Numbered from the stretch's first letter, positions 1-7,753 are shown. The stretch is 33,723 nucleotides of DNA from JAOAIV01 sp038849555 (GCA_038849555.1 JAWCMT010000014.1:1-33723), one strand, 5' to 3'. Notes: a model not told the origin generated them from the letters alone. Numbers and translations are program-made.

Positions 1-36
1 GCGTAAAATGCAAACTCGGATTTCTTCACGTTTCAC
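1..36 (-). CDS. purQ: PurQ, glutaminase subunit of FGAM synthase (5' end only)
   Basis: Only the first 12 codons are inside the window, reading M-K-R-E-E-I-R-V-C-I-L-R from a GTG at 36. This matches the usual archaeal PurQ N-terminus, which runs on into an R-x-E-G-T-N-C-like stretch beyond the edge. PurQ releases ammonia from glutamine for FGAM synthase. A GAGGTG ribosome binding site at 47-52 lies 8 nt upstream, and the purL stop falls between it and the GTG, so the two genes are translationally linked. The identity rests on this short stretch plus its place directly after purS and purL. Confidence 0.75.
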   Translation of the reverse strand, partial: MKREEIRVCILR

Positions 37-41
37 CGCGG

Positions 42-2423
42 TTACACCTCGCTGCTTAATGTTCTTTTCCAGCTGCGGTGCAGCTCAGCAATCGATGCAT
101 CAACAACCACTTGCCCATTTAAGCCTTGAATGATTAGCCTTGCGTCCTCGGTTACTTCGCCTATTTGGGCATACACCTTATTCCGCATTAAAGCCTCAAA
201 ATCCGCCTTGTCTCCTGCATCGACTTCCACGAGAAAGCGGCTGTTAGACTCGGAAAACAGTAGGAAATCGCTGCGATTTACCTGCTTATTCGGCACTGCT
301 CGTAGGTCAAGCTTTAAGCCTAAGCCGCCTGCAAAAGCCATTTCCGCCGCTGCCACTGCCAAGCCGCCCTCTGAAAGGTCATGACACGCTTTAACAAGGC
401 CTAGGTCGATGGCTTTGGTGATGGCGCGATAGGCTCGTTTTGCCTGTGTTGCCCGCACTTTTGGCACCGACCTGCCCAGATACCCCCTAAGCTTATAGTA
501 TTCTGAGCCGCCCAGTTCATTGAAGGTCTGTCCCACAATGTATAGCAAGTCGCCTGGCTTCTTCAGGTCCATTGAAACGACCAATCGTATGTCTGGAATT
601 ATGCCTAGCGCGGTGATTAGAAGCGTGGGCGTAACAGGGCCCAGCGGCGACTCGTTGTATAGGCTGTCCTTGCCAGAGATGAAAGGCGCACGGAAGGCTT
701 TGGCAAAGTCATAGCAGGCTTGGCATGCCCTGACAAGTGAGCCGAGCCGCTCGGGCTTTTCAGGGTTGCCCCATGTGAAGTTGTCGAGAAGCGCGATTCT
801 GCGGCCGCCTACTGCCACGTTGTTGCGGATAGCTTCGTCTATGGCGGAAGCTGCCATCCAATACGCGTCGATTTTGCCGTAGTTCGGGTTCATGCCGCAC
901 GAGATTACCGCGCCTTTCCACGAGTTTTCAAGCGGCTTTAGCACTGCCGCGTCGTTTGGCCCGCTATTCTCGCCTTGCAGCGGCTTCAGCGCCGTGTTGC
1001 CTTTCACTTCATGGTCGTATGTGCGCACTACGCTTTCTTTGCTGGCAATGTTGGGCGCCGACAGCAGCGCCATAAGCTCTTCAGTGAGGTTCGCTGGTTC
1101 AGGAAACGCGGGCTCCTTAAGCGTTTCAGTTGTGTAGACTGCGGTTTTCATGCTTTCCGGCGGCTTAAACAGAAACTCCATATCCATGTCAGCTACTTGT
1201 TCGCCTTGATAAGCAAGCTGAAGACGCTGCTCCGTGGTTAGCGCACCTATCGCGGTGGCTTCCACATCTTCCTTCTCGAAAACTTCCAGCGCTGTCTCAA
1301 GGTTTTCAGGCGGAACGGTCAGCAGCATCCGCTCCTGAGATTCCGAGATGTATATTTCCCATGGCGCCAAGCCCGGGTACTTCAAAGGCACTTTGTCCAG
1401 CGCCACTTTTGCGCCGCAGCCAAATTTCTTGGCGGTTTCGCCTACGGCTGAAGATAAGCCGCCTCCGCCCAAGTCGGTTATTGCCGAAGCGAGTTCTCGG
1501 TCGCGGATTTCAATTACTGCGCGCTTCAGCTTCTCCTCCTCAATGGGGTCAGCAATCTGCACCGCGGGCCGCGAGATTTCTTCTGATTTTTCTGTTAGCT
1601 CAGCGGAGGCGAAGGTTACGCCGTGGATGCCGTCGCGGCCTGTTTTTCCGCCAGCCAGCACTATTATGTGGCCGGGCTGGGCGTTTCTTCGGAACTTTTT
1701 AAGCGGCAGCAGTCCCACGCAGCCGCAGTAGACTACCACGTTTCCCGTGTAGCTTTCGTCGAAGTATATGGCGCCGTTCACGGTGGGGATGCCCATGTTG
1801 TTTCCGTAGGCGCCGATGCCTGCAGTAACGCCCATGTAAACGTACTTTGGATGCTTTATGCCCGCAGGGAGCTTTGCGTAATCATAATCTAATGGACCGA
1901 AGCCTAAAACGTCCGTGCATGCAATAGGGTCAGCCCATACGCCGAGGACATCGCGGATTACGCCGCCGACGCCTGTGGCTGCGCCTCCGAAGGGCTCCAC
2001 TGCGGATGGGTGGTTGTGTGTTTCAATTTTGGCGGCTATGCCGTAGCCCTTGTCGAAGTGGACTATGCCTGCGTTGTCTTCGAAGACGCTGAAGCACCAG
2101 CGGGGGTTGATTTCTTTTGTGGCTTTTGCGATGTACGTCTTGAAGAGGTTGTTGATTTCCGTGTTGCCTATGCGGATTTTGCCTTTGAACGTCTTGTGAT
2201 AGCAGTGTTCACTCCATGTTTGGGCTATGGCCTGTAGCTCTACATCAGTTGGGTTTCGCCCTTCCTTCGCAAAATAATCTCTGACTGCCCGCATCTCTTC
2301 AAGGTTTAGGCATAAGCCCAGCTCGCCGCTTATTTCCAAAAGCTGCCTATCCGAAGCCTTGGCTAAGGCCACCTCGTAAAGTGTGAAGGAGGTTTTTCTG
2401 CGTATGTAGAGGCTCTCGTTCAT
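42..2423 (-). CDS. purL: Phosphoribosylformylglycinamidine synthase subunit PurL
   Basis: PurL is the ATP-dependent synthase subunit that converts FGAR to FGAM in de novo purine synthesis, using ammonia from PurQ in a complex bridged by PurS. At 793 aa it is somewhat longer than the roughly 710-750 aa usual for the small archaeal/Gram-positive type. Visible signatures are S-E-H-C near residue 72, the E-T-H-N-H-P block at 134-139 followed by a Gly-rich A-T-G-V-G-G loop, and a D-L-G-G-G-G-L-S-S-A segment in the middle. The PurM-like fold occurs twice in tandem. The ATG at 2423 overlaps the purS stop in an ATGA arrangement, so purS, purL and purQ are one transcription and translation unit. Confidence 0.97.
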   Translation of the reverse strand: MNESLYIRRKTSFTLYEVALAKASDRQLLEISGELGLCLNLEEMRAVRDYFAKEGRNPTDVELQAIAQTWSEHCYHKTFKGKIRIGNTEINNLFKTYIAKATKEINPRWCFSVFEDNAGIVHFDKGYGIAAKIETHNHPSAVEPFGGAATGVGGVIRDVLGVWADPIACTDVLGFGPLDYDYAKLPAGIKHPKYVYMGVTAGIGAYGNNMGIPTVNGAIYFDESYTGNVVVYCGCVGLLPLKKFRRNAQPGHIIVLAGGKTGRDGIHGVTFASAELTEKSEEISRPAVQIADPIEEEKLKRAVIEIRDRELASAITDLGGGGLSSAVGETAKKFGCGAKVALDKVPLKYPGLAPWEIYISESQERMLLTVPPENLETALEVFEKEDVEATAIGALTTEQRLQLAYQGEQVADMDMEFLFKPPESMKTAVYTTETLKEPAFPEPANLTEELMALLSAPNIASKESVVRTYDHEVKGNTALKPLQGENSGPNDAAVLKPLENSWKGAVISCGMNPNYGKIDAYWMAASAIDEAIRNNVAVGGRRIALLDNFTWGNPEKPERLGSLVRACQACYDFAKAFRAPFISGKDSLYNESPLGPVTPTLLITALGIIPDIRLVVSMDLKKPGDLLYIVGQTFNELGGSEYYKLRGYLGRSVPKVRATQAKRAYRAITKAIDLGLVKACHDLSEGGLAVAAAEMAFAGGLGLKLDLRAVPNKQVNRSDFLLFSESNSRFLVEVDAGDKADFEALMRNKVYAQIGEVTEDARLIIQGLNGQVVVDASIAELHRSWKRTLSSEV

Positions 2424-2671
2424 TTTTGCTCCTCTATCGCTATTGTGTAATTATCTTTCGTCGGATTAGCCAGCAGTTTTCGGCACATTTCCTCCGCTTT
2501 CGCCGCGCCTTCCTTCGGCGTTTCCGCTTCGAGAAATACGGTGTAAACTTTGCTTACGTTCACGGCGCTAACCGCGTAACCAAGCTCTTTCAGTAAACGC
2601 GCTGTGGTTTCGCCTTCTGGGTCGCTGTGGCCTGGTTTCAGGCTGACTTCTATTTTTGCACGGTATTTCAT
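2420..2671 (-). CDS. purS: Phosphoribosylformylglycinamidine synthase subunit PurS
   Basis: PurS is the small dimeric subunit that holds PurL and PurQ together in FGAM synthase. The 83-aa protein has the family pattern: an initial beta strand, a K-P-G-H-S-D-P-E-G loop, a helix with L-K-E-L-G-Y, and V-S-K-V-Y-T strands. It overlaps purL by 4 nt. A TTTAAA box at 2695-2700 lies about 25 nt upstream of the ATG and there is no clear Shine-Dalgarno site, so purS may have its own promoter and a nearly leaderless transcript even though purM is just upstream on the same strand. Confidence 0.95.
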   Translation of the reverse strand: MKYRAKIEVSLKPGHSDPEGETTARLLKELGYAVSAVNVSKVYTVFLEAETPKEGAAKAEEMCRKLLANPTKDNYTIAIEEQK

Positions 2672-2728
2672 GGGCTAAAATGTAAGCGCTTGAGATTTAA
2701 ACGCTTTCATCAAATAAAACGCAAAGCG

Positions 2729-3808
2729 CTATGCCAAGACGATTTTCTTGCCGCCGTGCTTAATCGCTATTTTCTGCGTGCTTGTTACGGTTCCAATAAG
2801 CTCTGGCTGTGCGCCCGCCTTTTCTAAAGTGTCCAGAGCGTTTTCCGCCTCTGCCTTGGCGACGATTACTGCGAATCCCCAGCCCATGTTGAAAGTTCGG
2901 AACATTTCCTCGTAAGTTATGGCGTAGCCGAGTCCAGCGGCGGTTTTCTGAATCAAACCAAAGATTGGTTGAGGCTTAAAGTTGCTGAATTCGAAGCCTA
3001 TGCCCGGCGAGAAACGCGTAAGATTGTTAAATTTCAAGTATGCGTCGCCTGTTATGTGCACCGCCGCCTTGATGTGTGCTGCCTCGGCTAAACTGAGGAC
3101 GGATTTCACGTATATGCACGTCGGCTCAAGCATCTCGCTGATAAGCTCCTTGCCAAGCGCGTCGGGCACGTCGTGCGGCTCGTATTTTCCGCCCCATTGT
3201 TTGAGGAGAATTTTCCGCGCGAGCGTTATGCCATTGCTGTGGAGACCGCTGCTCCTCAAGCCTATTATCGGGTCGCCTGCCTTGATGCCTTCGCCAGTGA
3301 TTACTCTGGGCTTTTCCACTTTGCCTATGGCGGCGACAATCATGTCGAAGCCTTTTCCCTCCGCGATGCCCTTAATGAGTTCGGCTACGTCGCCTATCTC
3401 GCCGCTTGTAACGGGGCATTCGGCTTCCTCTGCGCCGCGGGCGATTCCCTCAAGCCATTCACGCACAAGCTGGGGGTCGCTGACTTGCGCGTGGATGTTG
3501 TCGGCTATGGCAAGCGGCTTAGCGCCTGAGCGTATCACGTCGTTAACCGCCATTGCAACGGCGTCAACACCTATCGTGTCGTATTTGCCTACCAGCTGCG
3601 CAAGCAGCACCTTGGTGCCCACGCCCTCGATGACAAGGTCCAAATAGACATCGTCGGCTAATGGGAAGATGTTGCCGTAAGGCAGCTGCAGCACCGCGCC
3701 GTAGCGGCTGTACCTGTAGGTTTCCTGCAGCCTCTTCAGTGCTTTCTTGGATTCTGCGCGTTGCTCACGGTTCACGCCAGCGTCGCTGTAACTGTACGTT
3801 TTTGGCAT
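2729..3808 (-). CDS. purM: Phosphoribosylformylglycinamidine cyclo-ligase (AIR synthetase) PurM
   Basis: PurM closes FGAM to aminoimidazole ribotide with ATP, the step after PurLSQ. The protein shows the AIR synthetase N-domain (Y-S-D-A-G-V-N, then V-I-E-G-V-G-T-K-V-L-L-A) and a C-domain with I-G-L-R-S-S-G-L-H-S-N-G and H-I-T-G-D-A-Y. The usual family text is H-I-T-G-G. I chose the ATG at 3808 (359 aa) because an AGGAG ribosome binding site lies 10 nt upstream; starting at the ATG at 3832 would place that site inside the coding region. The gene ends 57 nt before purS, in the same direction. Confidence 0.95.
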   Translation of the reverse strand: MPKTYSYSDAGVNREQRAESKKALKRLQETYRYSRYGAVLQLPYGNIFPLADDVYLDLVIEGVGTKVLLAQLVGKYDTIGVDAVAMAVNDVIRSGAKPLAIADNIHAQVSDPQLVREWLEGIARGAEEAECPVTSGEIGDVAELIKGIAEGKGFDMIVAAIGKVEKPRVITGEGIKAGDPIIGLRSSGLHSNGITLARKILLKQWGGKYEPHDVPDALGKELISEMLEPTCIYVKSVLSLAEAAHIKAAVHITGDAYLKFNNLTRFSPGIGFEFSNFKPQPIFGLIQKTAAGLGYAITYEEMFRTFNMGWGFAVIVAKAEAENALDTLEKAGAQPELIGTVTSTQKIAIKHGGKKIVLA

Positions 3809-3924
3809 AGTTGAGTTTCTCCTGTGTTGCACGTTCTATGTAGAGTCTGTAGCTGATAACAATTTTGCTAGTTAACCGTTACGAGCAGAATTTTATTAAC
3901 ATTCATTGGTTTGTGAGCAGAATA

Positions 3925-4767
3925 TTACCAGTTGGGTGACAGGTAGGAGACGTAAACTTCGTAGTGATCAACATCTTGGCTGGGAGGAGAGAAGTAAAAA
4001 ACGACTTGTGTTGTTTCGCCGCTACCCAGAACGAATTTTTGGCTCCCAATCACCGTAGTCGCTTGAGTGATGTTTGCGCTTGCCACTTGAATGATGTCGC
4101 CGTTCCAGCTGTAGAACTTAACAGTCAAACTAATCCAAGATGAGGACCTGTTAGTGAAAGGATTTATGCCAATCGGCGCCTTGGGATTTGCACCGTTTTC
4201 AGCATCCTCAGTGGTGTAGTCATTTCTAATAGTGACGCCAATCATTAAAACTGGATTTTCGCCAAAATTAATAGCAAATGAGTAATTCCCTGGCAAATGC
4301 CACCAGCCGAAATCAGGTAGGCTAATAGAGCCATTATCCGTTGGCACCATCAACTTGTTTCTAAGTTCAGCGTTAAATGGCCAGGTGTACGGGTCATAGC
4401 TATATCCTGGTGTTGTGGATACAAGGTAGATCTTTGTGGGCTTTCCTTGATTGTTAGAGTCTGGAAGCGTCCGTAGGTATTGGGATGCGTTTGGCGGCTT
4501 CAATTTCAGCGTGAGTTGAGTCAAGTTTAAAGCTGTGGCAAGCCACTTGATTACTTTCCCGCGTTCGGCTAACGCGTTGTCACGTTCCCTTATAACACTT
4601 TGAAGAGATAATGCATTAATGTGCTCGAATACAACCAACACTAAACTCACGACCAAAAGCAGAGCGAGCGCTATGACCGCCAATTTGAAAGTATTCTTTG
4701 CGCGATCACGAGTTTCTTCGTTCTGTTTTGTTCCAGAGCCAGCCGGCTCACCGACAGCCCTATGCAT
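3925..4767 (-). CDS. Membrane-anchored extracellular protein of unknown function
   Basis: I do not recognise this 280-aa protein. It has a short charged cytoplasmic N-terminus and one strong transmembrane helix at about residues 27-48. A short, probably coiled segment follows (R-E-R-D-N-A-L-A-E-R-G), then a roughly 200-residue domain rich in Asn, Ser, Thr, Trp and beta-strand-like stretches. That makes it a signal-anchor protein with its bulk outside the cell; several N-x-S/T sequons are compatible with archaeal N-glycosylation. It is transcribed away from tRNA-Gly. The intervening DNA holds an unusual set of inverted repeats (4816-4865). No catalytic motif is visible. Confidence 0.75.
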   Translation of the reverse strand: MHRAVGEPAGSGTKQNEETRDRAKNTFKLAVIALALLLVVSLVLVVFEHINALSLQSVIRERDNALAERGKVIKWLATALNLTQLTLKLKPPNASQYLRTLPDSNNQGKPTKIYLVSTTPGYSYDPYTWPFNAELRNKLMVPTDNGSISLPDFGWWHLPGNYSFAINFGENPVLMIGVTIRNDYTTEDAENGANPKAPIGINPFTNRSSSWISLTVKFYSWNGDIIQVASANITQATTVIGSQKFVLGSGETTQVVFYFSPPSQDVDHYEVYVSYLSPNW

Positions 4768-4815
4768 AGCTGATCAGGTAATACCAGTGTTCAAGTGCCT
4801 ATTAACTCTCCCTAA

Positions 4816-4865
4816 AGAACACTCCTGTTCTCCGCGGAGAACAGCAACACCTTCCGTTCGGTGTT
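4816..4865. promoter_or_regulatory. Inverted-repeat cluster between divergent transcripts
   Basis: CTGTTCTCCGCGGAGAACAG at 4825-4844 is a perfect 20-bp palindrome. An extra AGAACA at 4816-4821 repeats its half-site and pairs with TGTTCT at 4826-4831. Immediately beyond, AACACC (4846-4851) and GGTGTT (4860-4865) form a second inverted repeat with an 8-nt spacer. The cluster sits about 50 nt upstream of the start at 4767 and about 50 nt upstream of tRNA-Gly. Operator sites for a dimeric regulator are the simplest reading; an RNA hairpin is the alternative. Confidence 0.5.
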
Positions 4866-4910
4866 CCGAGTAAAAGTTTAAGTTGTCTTTTGTCGGTGAT
4901 ATGTGTAATT

Positions 4911-4987
4911 GCGGTCGTAGTCTAGTTTGGCTAGGACATCAGCCTCCCACGCTGACGACCCGGGTTCAAATCCCGGCGACCGCACCA
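4911..4987 (+). tRNA. tRNA-Gly (anticodon CCC), CCA encoded
   Basis: The seven-base acceptor strands GCGGTCG and CGACCGC pair fully. The anticodon stem TCAGC/GCTGA holds the loop CTCCCAC, giving anticodon CCC. The T arm is CCGGG-TTCAAAT-CCCGG. The discriminator A is at 4984 and CCA is encoded at 4985-4987. A TTTAAG box near 4877-4882 is at a suitable distance for an archaeal promoter. No intron is seen. The complementary strand encodes the C-terminal 18 residues and stop codon of the ribbon-helix-helix gene at 4931-5161. Confidence 0.97.
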
Positions 4988-5161
4988 ACCAGAACCTACG
5001 GTTCCCAGGTTCCCTCCCTTTTGACAATTTACGTTCTCAATAGCCTCAATTAGCTGTTTTAGGTAATTTTCGCAGGCTTTTGACACGTTAATGCCAAGAG
5101 CGCGGGCTTTCTCGAATGTTTCAGCGTCGATTGTGAGGCTCACGTGCCGCTTCCCTCCCAT
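4931..5161 (-). CDS. CcdA-like ribbon-helix-helix antitoxin-type protein, tail antisense to tRNA-Gly
   Basis: A 76-aa protein. Residues 1-45 look like a CcdA-family ribbon-helix-helix: a K-R-H-V-S-L-T-I-D strand, then A-E-T-F-E-K-A-R-A-L-G-I-N-V-S and a helix ending L-K-Q-L-I-E-A-I-E. CcdA proteins bind DNA as dimers and neutralise a CcdB toxin through a flexible C-terminus. No toxin gene is adjacent on either side. The last 18 codons (W-C-G-R-R-D-L-N-P-G-R-Q onward) are the complement of tRNA-Gly, the Trp codon being the complement of the encoded CCA, and the stop lies within the tRNA. A GGGGGGAG run 3 nt before the ATG supports translation. It could be a truncated antitoxin or a free-standing regulator. 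Confidence 0.7.
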   Translation of the reverse strand: MGGKRHVSLTIDAETFEKARALGINVSKACENYLKQLIEAIENVNCQKGGNLGTVGSGWCGRRDLNPGRQRGRLMS

Positions 5162-5340
5162 AAACTCCCCCCGTATTCACCCGGAAAATTCGCCGTAACA
5201 AACAGCTAAAAGCACAAGTTCCGTGATGTAAAAAAGCTTTCATTTCAACATAATTGTGCCTTTCGCCCTGCTAAGCATAATATTGGTGTGATCAAAAAAT
5301 TTTAAACCACTCTTTTCTTTATTTTTTGGCCGCGGAGCAA

Positions 5341-6465
5341 ATGTGTAAAAACAAGCAATTCGCTATATGCACATGTGCTATGCTTTGTTTACTGGGCACT
5401 GTGAATTATGCTTTTGCATCAACCAATTATGAAGTTTATGTTTTATTCCATGAAGGCACAAGCATGGATAATATTACGCACATGCTTAATGATCTTGGCG
5501 CTGTTGATGGTGTTTCTGTTATGGTGAACTTGTACGATAACACAACTGAGGCTATGGATGAAGCCATCAATCGTTTGGAAAGCTACCTTTCAAACTTGCA
5601 AAACTACAAAGTTGTAGTTCAAGCGATCTATTGTTTTCCTTATGGTTATATGTCGCATCATTGGCAATTTGAACTGAGCTCGTTCTCGGAAGAATTCTAT
5701 GCCGAATGGTATGGCAAACTTGACGCTTGCCTAGACAACCACCGCAATGTTAAACTGTTCGTTGGATTCAACGAAGCATGTTTCCATTTTAGTAAGGACG
5801 CCGCGAAAACAATAATGCAAAGAGAATACACCATTTGGAAAGGCATAAGCAATATTCCTTTCAGCTGCGAAATAACCTTCCCTTTCTACCTTTGGCACAA
5901 CTACTTTAACGTGACGGCGCCAACCTTTGAAGCTGATGTTTTGCCAATCTGGCAAAATTACAGCGATTATATAGGCTTAAACTTAATCGCCTACCGTTAC
6001 TCGCCACTTTATGGCATAGATCCAGAAGGCTACAATCAGACAAGGGAAGCGATTTTGACGGCGCTGTATTACGGGAAACTTTACGATAAACCTGTACATG
6101 TGGATGAGGTACTCTGTTGGTACCCGCAAGACTTTCAGTATGTAGCAGATAATCTAATGCGAAATCCGCACGTTACTGCAGTTTATAAATTGTGGGATTG
6201 GAGCAACTCAACAGAAGCAATCTACGCTTTGTATAATATCAATCCAGAAAATGGAGAAATAACAAGAGTAAAGCCAACGTGGGATGTGTTTCAGCATGTT
6301 ACTAACTCGGTGACGACATCTACACCAGCGCAGGAAGACGAAAAACCTCTAACTAGTATGGTTAAGTTAGTGTTATTAGTGCTATTTGCCTTAATCATAG
6401 CAAGCATATGCGTATACTATATCAAAAATAAGATTAATATAAAAAAAAGATTTAACACGGTGTAG
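5341..6465 (+). CDS. Secreted, membrane-anchored TIM-barrel-like protein, candidate clan GH-A hydrolase
   Basis: A 374-aa protein from the ATG at 5341, preceded by GGAG at 5333-5336 and a TTTTAAA box near 5300; a TTG at 5326 is in frame but lacks these signals. There is a signal-peptide-like hydrophobic segment at residues 8-26. The exported domain runs to about 325, followed by a Thr/Ser-rich spacer, a transmembrane helix at about 341-361 and a basic cytoplasmic tail. No family is recognised with certainty. Two features resemble clan GH-A glycosidases: V-G-F-N-E-A (N144-E145), like an acid/base after strand 4, and H-V-D-E-V (E256), like a nucleophile on strand 7, followed by an aromatic K-L-W-D-W strand. 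The substrate is unknown. Confidence 0.7.
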   Translation: MCKNKQFAICTCAMLCLLGTVNYAFASTNYEVYVLFHEGTSMDNITHMLNDLGAVDGVSVMVNLYDNTTEAMDEAINRLESYLSNLQNYKVVVQAIYCFPYGYMSHHWQFELSSFSEEFYAEWYGKLDACLDNHRNVKLFVGFNEACFHFSKDAAKTIMQREYTIWKGISNIPFSCEITFPFYLWHNYFNVTAPTFEADVLPIWQNYSDYIGLNLIAYRYSPLYGIDPEGYNQTREAILTALYYGKLYDKPVHVDEVLCWYPQDFQYVADNLMRNPHVTAVYKLWDWSNSTEAIYALYNINPENGEITRVKPTWDVFQHVTNSVTTSTPAQEDEKPLTSMVKLVLLVLFALIIASICVYYIKNKINIKKRFNTV

Positions 6466-6472
6466 ATATTCG

Positions 6473-6751
6473 ATGAGCAAACAGCAAATAAAACTATTGA
6501 CACCGAGTTTTGTCGTTTTCGTGATAGGCGTCACCTATCAAGTTCTGAACGCCATCTTCTGGGGATGGTGGGCAATAGACTTGGAACGCAACCCCATCGC
6601 GCCAGGAGCAATATTCGATGGTTACACTATCAATCAAATAGTTGCTATGCATCTCGGGTGGCTTGCCGGGTCGCTTTTCATTTTAAGCCTCTTGGTTGTA
6701 ATCATTGGATTAATATCAATATTCAAAGAAAAAGCAGGAAAGGAGACATAA
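6473..6751 (+). CDS. Small two-helix membrane protein, unknown
   Basis: A 92-aa protein with transmembrane helices at about residues 11-33 and 60-84. An aromatic, mostly non-helical loop (W-G-W-W-A-I-D, then N-P-I-A-P-G) lies between them and is probably extracellular. The C-terminus is basic. The gene starts 7 nt after the stop of the candidate glycosidase and so is probably co-transcribed; it may be a partner or anchor for it. I do not recognise the family. Confidence 0.65.
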   Translation: MSKQQIKLLTPSFVVFVIGVTYQVLNAIFWGWWAIDLERNPIAPGAIFDGYTINQIVAMHLGWLAGSLFILSLLVVIIGLISIFKEKAGKET

Positions 6752-6894
6752 CAAAGTCGCCTATGCTTCAAATTGCGATAGGACCTTGCTTATGGTCTTT
6801 GCCCATTCGCTCTTTTTCCAAGTCAATTATCGATTTCTATCTAAGGCAGTACTGCACGAACTACTTGGGACACAGCCATAAAGAGAATAAACCT

Positions 6895-7341
6895 TCAGGA
6901 GCTTTGCTTTTTAGCATTACATTGCTTCTCATTACTGATGCTGTTAGAAAGTGCTAGGTTTGTGCACCTTTGCTTAGCTTCGTTATCTATTTTTTCCAGA
7001 AGTTTGATGACTTTTTTTCCTTTTTTTTCTATTTGCTCCCTGCTCCATTTGCTTCTCGCTGAGCAGAGTGTGTCCACGTCTATGCCCTTTTCTTCGTAGT
7101 ATATCACTGGGTAGAGTCGGCAGCCGAGGGGACGGTCTCGGTAGACTTTGCACCGCTTTTTCTCGATGTCGTAGAAGACGCAGTAGCCGTGGTGATTGCG
7201 CAGTTTAGCGTAGCCTGCGCTGTCAAACTGCACGAAGAACACTTTACTGTAGCCTTTTCGCTCTAAGCGTTCGATATCCTCGTTGGCAAGCAACATCTCT
7301 GTTTCTTTGCAGCAGAGACCACAGCGTAAACAATAGCACAT
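6895..7341 (-). CDS. YkgJ-family cysteine-cluster protein
   Basis: A 148-aa protein with the Cys-cluster signature of the YkgJ family (putative zinc- or iron-chelating domain): C-Y-C-L-R-C-G-L-C-C at residues 2-11, then G-Y-C-V-F-Y, R-C-K-V-Y-R-D-R-P-L-G-C-R-L-Y-P, and a last Cys in D-T-L-C. The biochemical role of this family is unsettled; its members are thought to bind Fe-S or Zn and are often near methyltransferase or modification genes. The 30 C-terminal residues are polar and look disordered. It is the last gene of a three-gene minus-strand unit with the 79-aa protein and a 46-aa zinc protein upstream. Confidence 0.85.
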   Translation of the reverse strand: MCYCLRCGLCCKETEMLLANEDIERLERKGYSKVFFVQFDSAGYAKLRNHHGYCVFYDIEKKRCKVYRDRPLGCRLYPVIYYEEKGIDVDTLCSARSKWSREQIEKKGKKVIKLLEKIDNEAKQRCTNLALSNSISNEKQCNAKKQSS

Positions 7342-7369
7342 AAGCGTTATTTTTGGTTCCTCGGCTATT

Positions 7370-7609
7370 TCAGTCTGCTGGCTGCAGCAGGTTTAGATTC
7401 AGCATTTCAGCCCAAGCGATGCGCTTCAGCGGTATCTGGCTACTTTTGCCGCTACCGTAGGGAACGTACTCAATAAGGCTATCTTTGCCCAGCTCGCTTT
7501 TCCGAATGCCAGTTAATTGCACATTAATTATTACTGTTCCATCCTTCAGATGCAAGTTCACGTTTTTCCCAAGGAAAGATTTGGCGCTGTTCAAGCAGAA
7601 ACTTTCCAT
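7370..7609 (-). CDS. 79-aa protein, small beta-barrel-like, unknown
   Basis: I do not recognise this 79-aa protein with certainty. The segment N-V-N-L-H-L-K-D-G-T-V-I-I-N-V-Q-L-T-G resembles the first two strands of an Sm/LSm-like fold, where a strand-D-G-strand hairpin is typical, but there is no clear Sm2 motif. The ribosome binding site GGGAGG lies inside the end of the upstream 46-aa gene, 8 nt before the ATG. Only 3 nt separate that gene's stop from this start, so the two are translated from one mRNA. Confidence 0.65.
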   Translation of the reverse strand: MESFCLNSAKSFLGKNVNLHLKDGTVIINVQLTGIRKSELGKDSLIEYVPYGSGKSSQIPLKRIAWAEMLNLNLLQPAD

Positions 7610-7612
7610 AGG

Positions 7613-7753
7613 CTAATCCTCCCAGTTTTCCTTGTCTGCCAAGTGGCTCCAGCACTGTTTGCAGATAGGCAGCTTTTCTCCTTTAAAGAGAATATACAGC
7701 TTTATGTTCTCGCTTTTACACTTGTCATTCCAAGGATTTCGACAATGCTCCAA
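7613..7753 (-). CDS. 46-aa zinc-binding protein with TTG start
   Basis: A short gene read on the minus strand from TTG at 7753 to TAG at 7613. A full GGAGGT ribosome binding site sits 8 nt upstream of the TTG, and an in-frame TAA two codons before it rules out a longer protein. The protein has Cys at 4 and 12 (C-R-N-P-W-N-D-K-C) and 30 and 34 (P-I-C-K-Q-C-W), two pairs suited to one zinc ion, and ends A-D-K-E-N-W-E-D. A TTTTAAAAG box near 7798-7805 would start transcription about 20 nt before the coding region. It heads the operon with the 79-aa and YkgJ-type genes. Function is unknown; nucleic-acid or protein binding is plausible. Confidence 0.75.
   Translation of the reverse strand: MEHCRNPWNDKCKSENIKLYILFKGEKLPICKQCWSHLADKENWED

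Noticed and set aside
2982..3647. A 221-codon plus-strand ORF within purM
   Set aside because: It is fully antisense to purM, which has strong family motifs.
4911..5161. A functional toxin-antitoxin pair next to tRNA-Gly
   Set aside because: Only the CcdA-like half is present; neither neighbour resembles a CcdB or other toxin.
6565..6957. A 130-codon plus-strand ORF across the end of the small membrane protein gene
   Set aside because: It overlaps a better-supported frame and the start of a convergent gene, and lacks a ribosome binding site.
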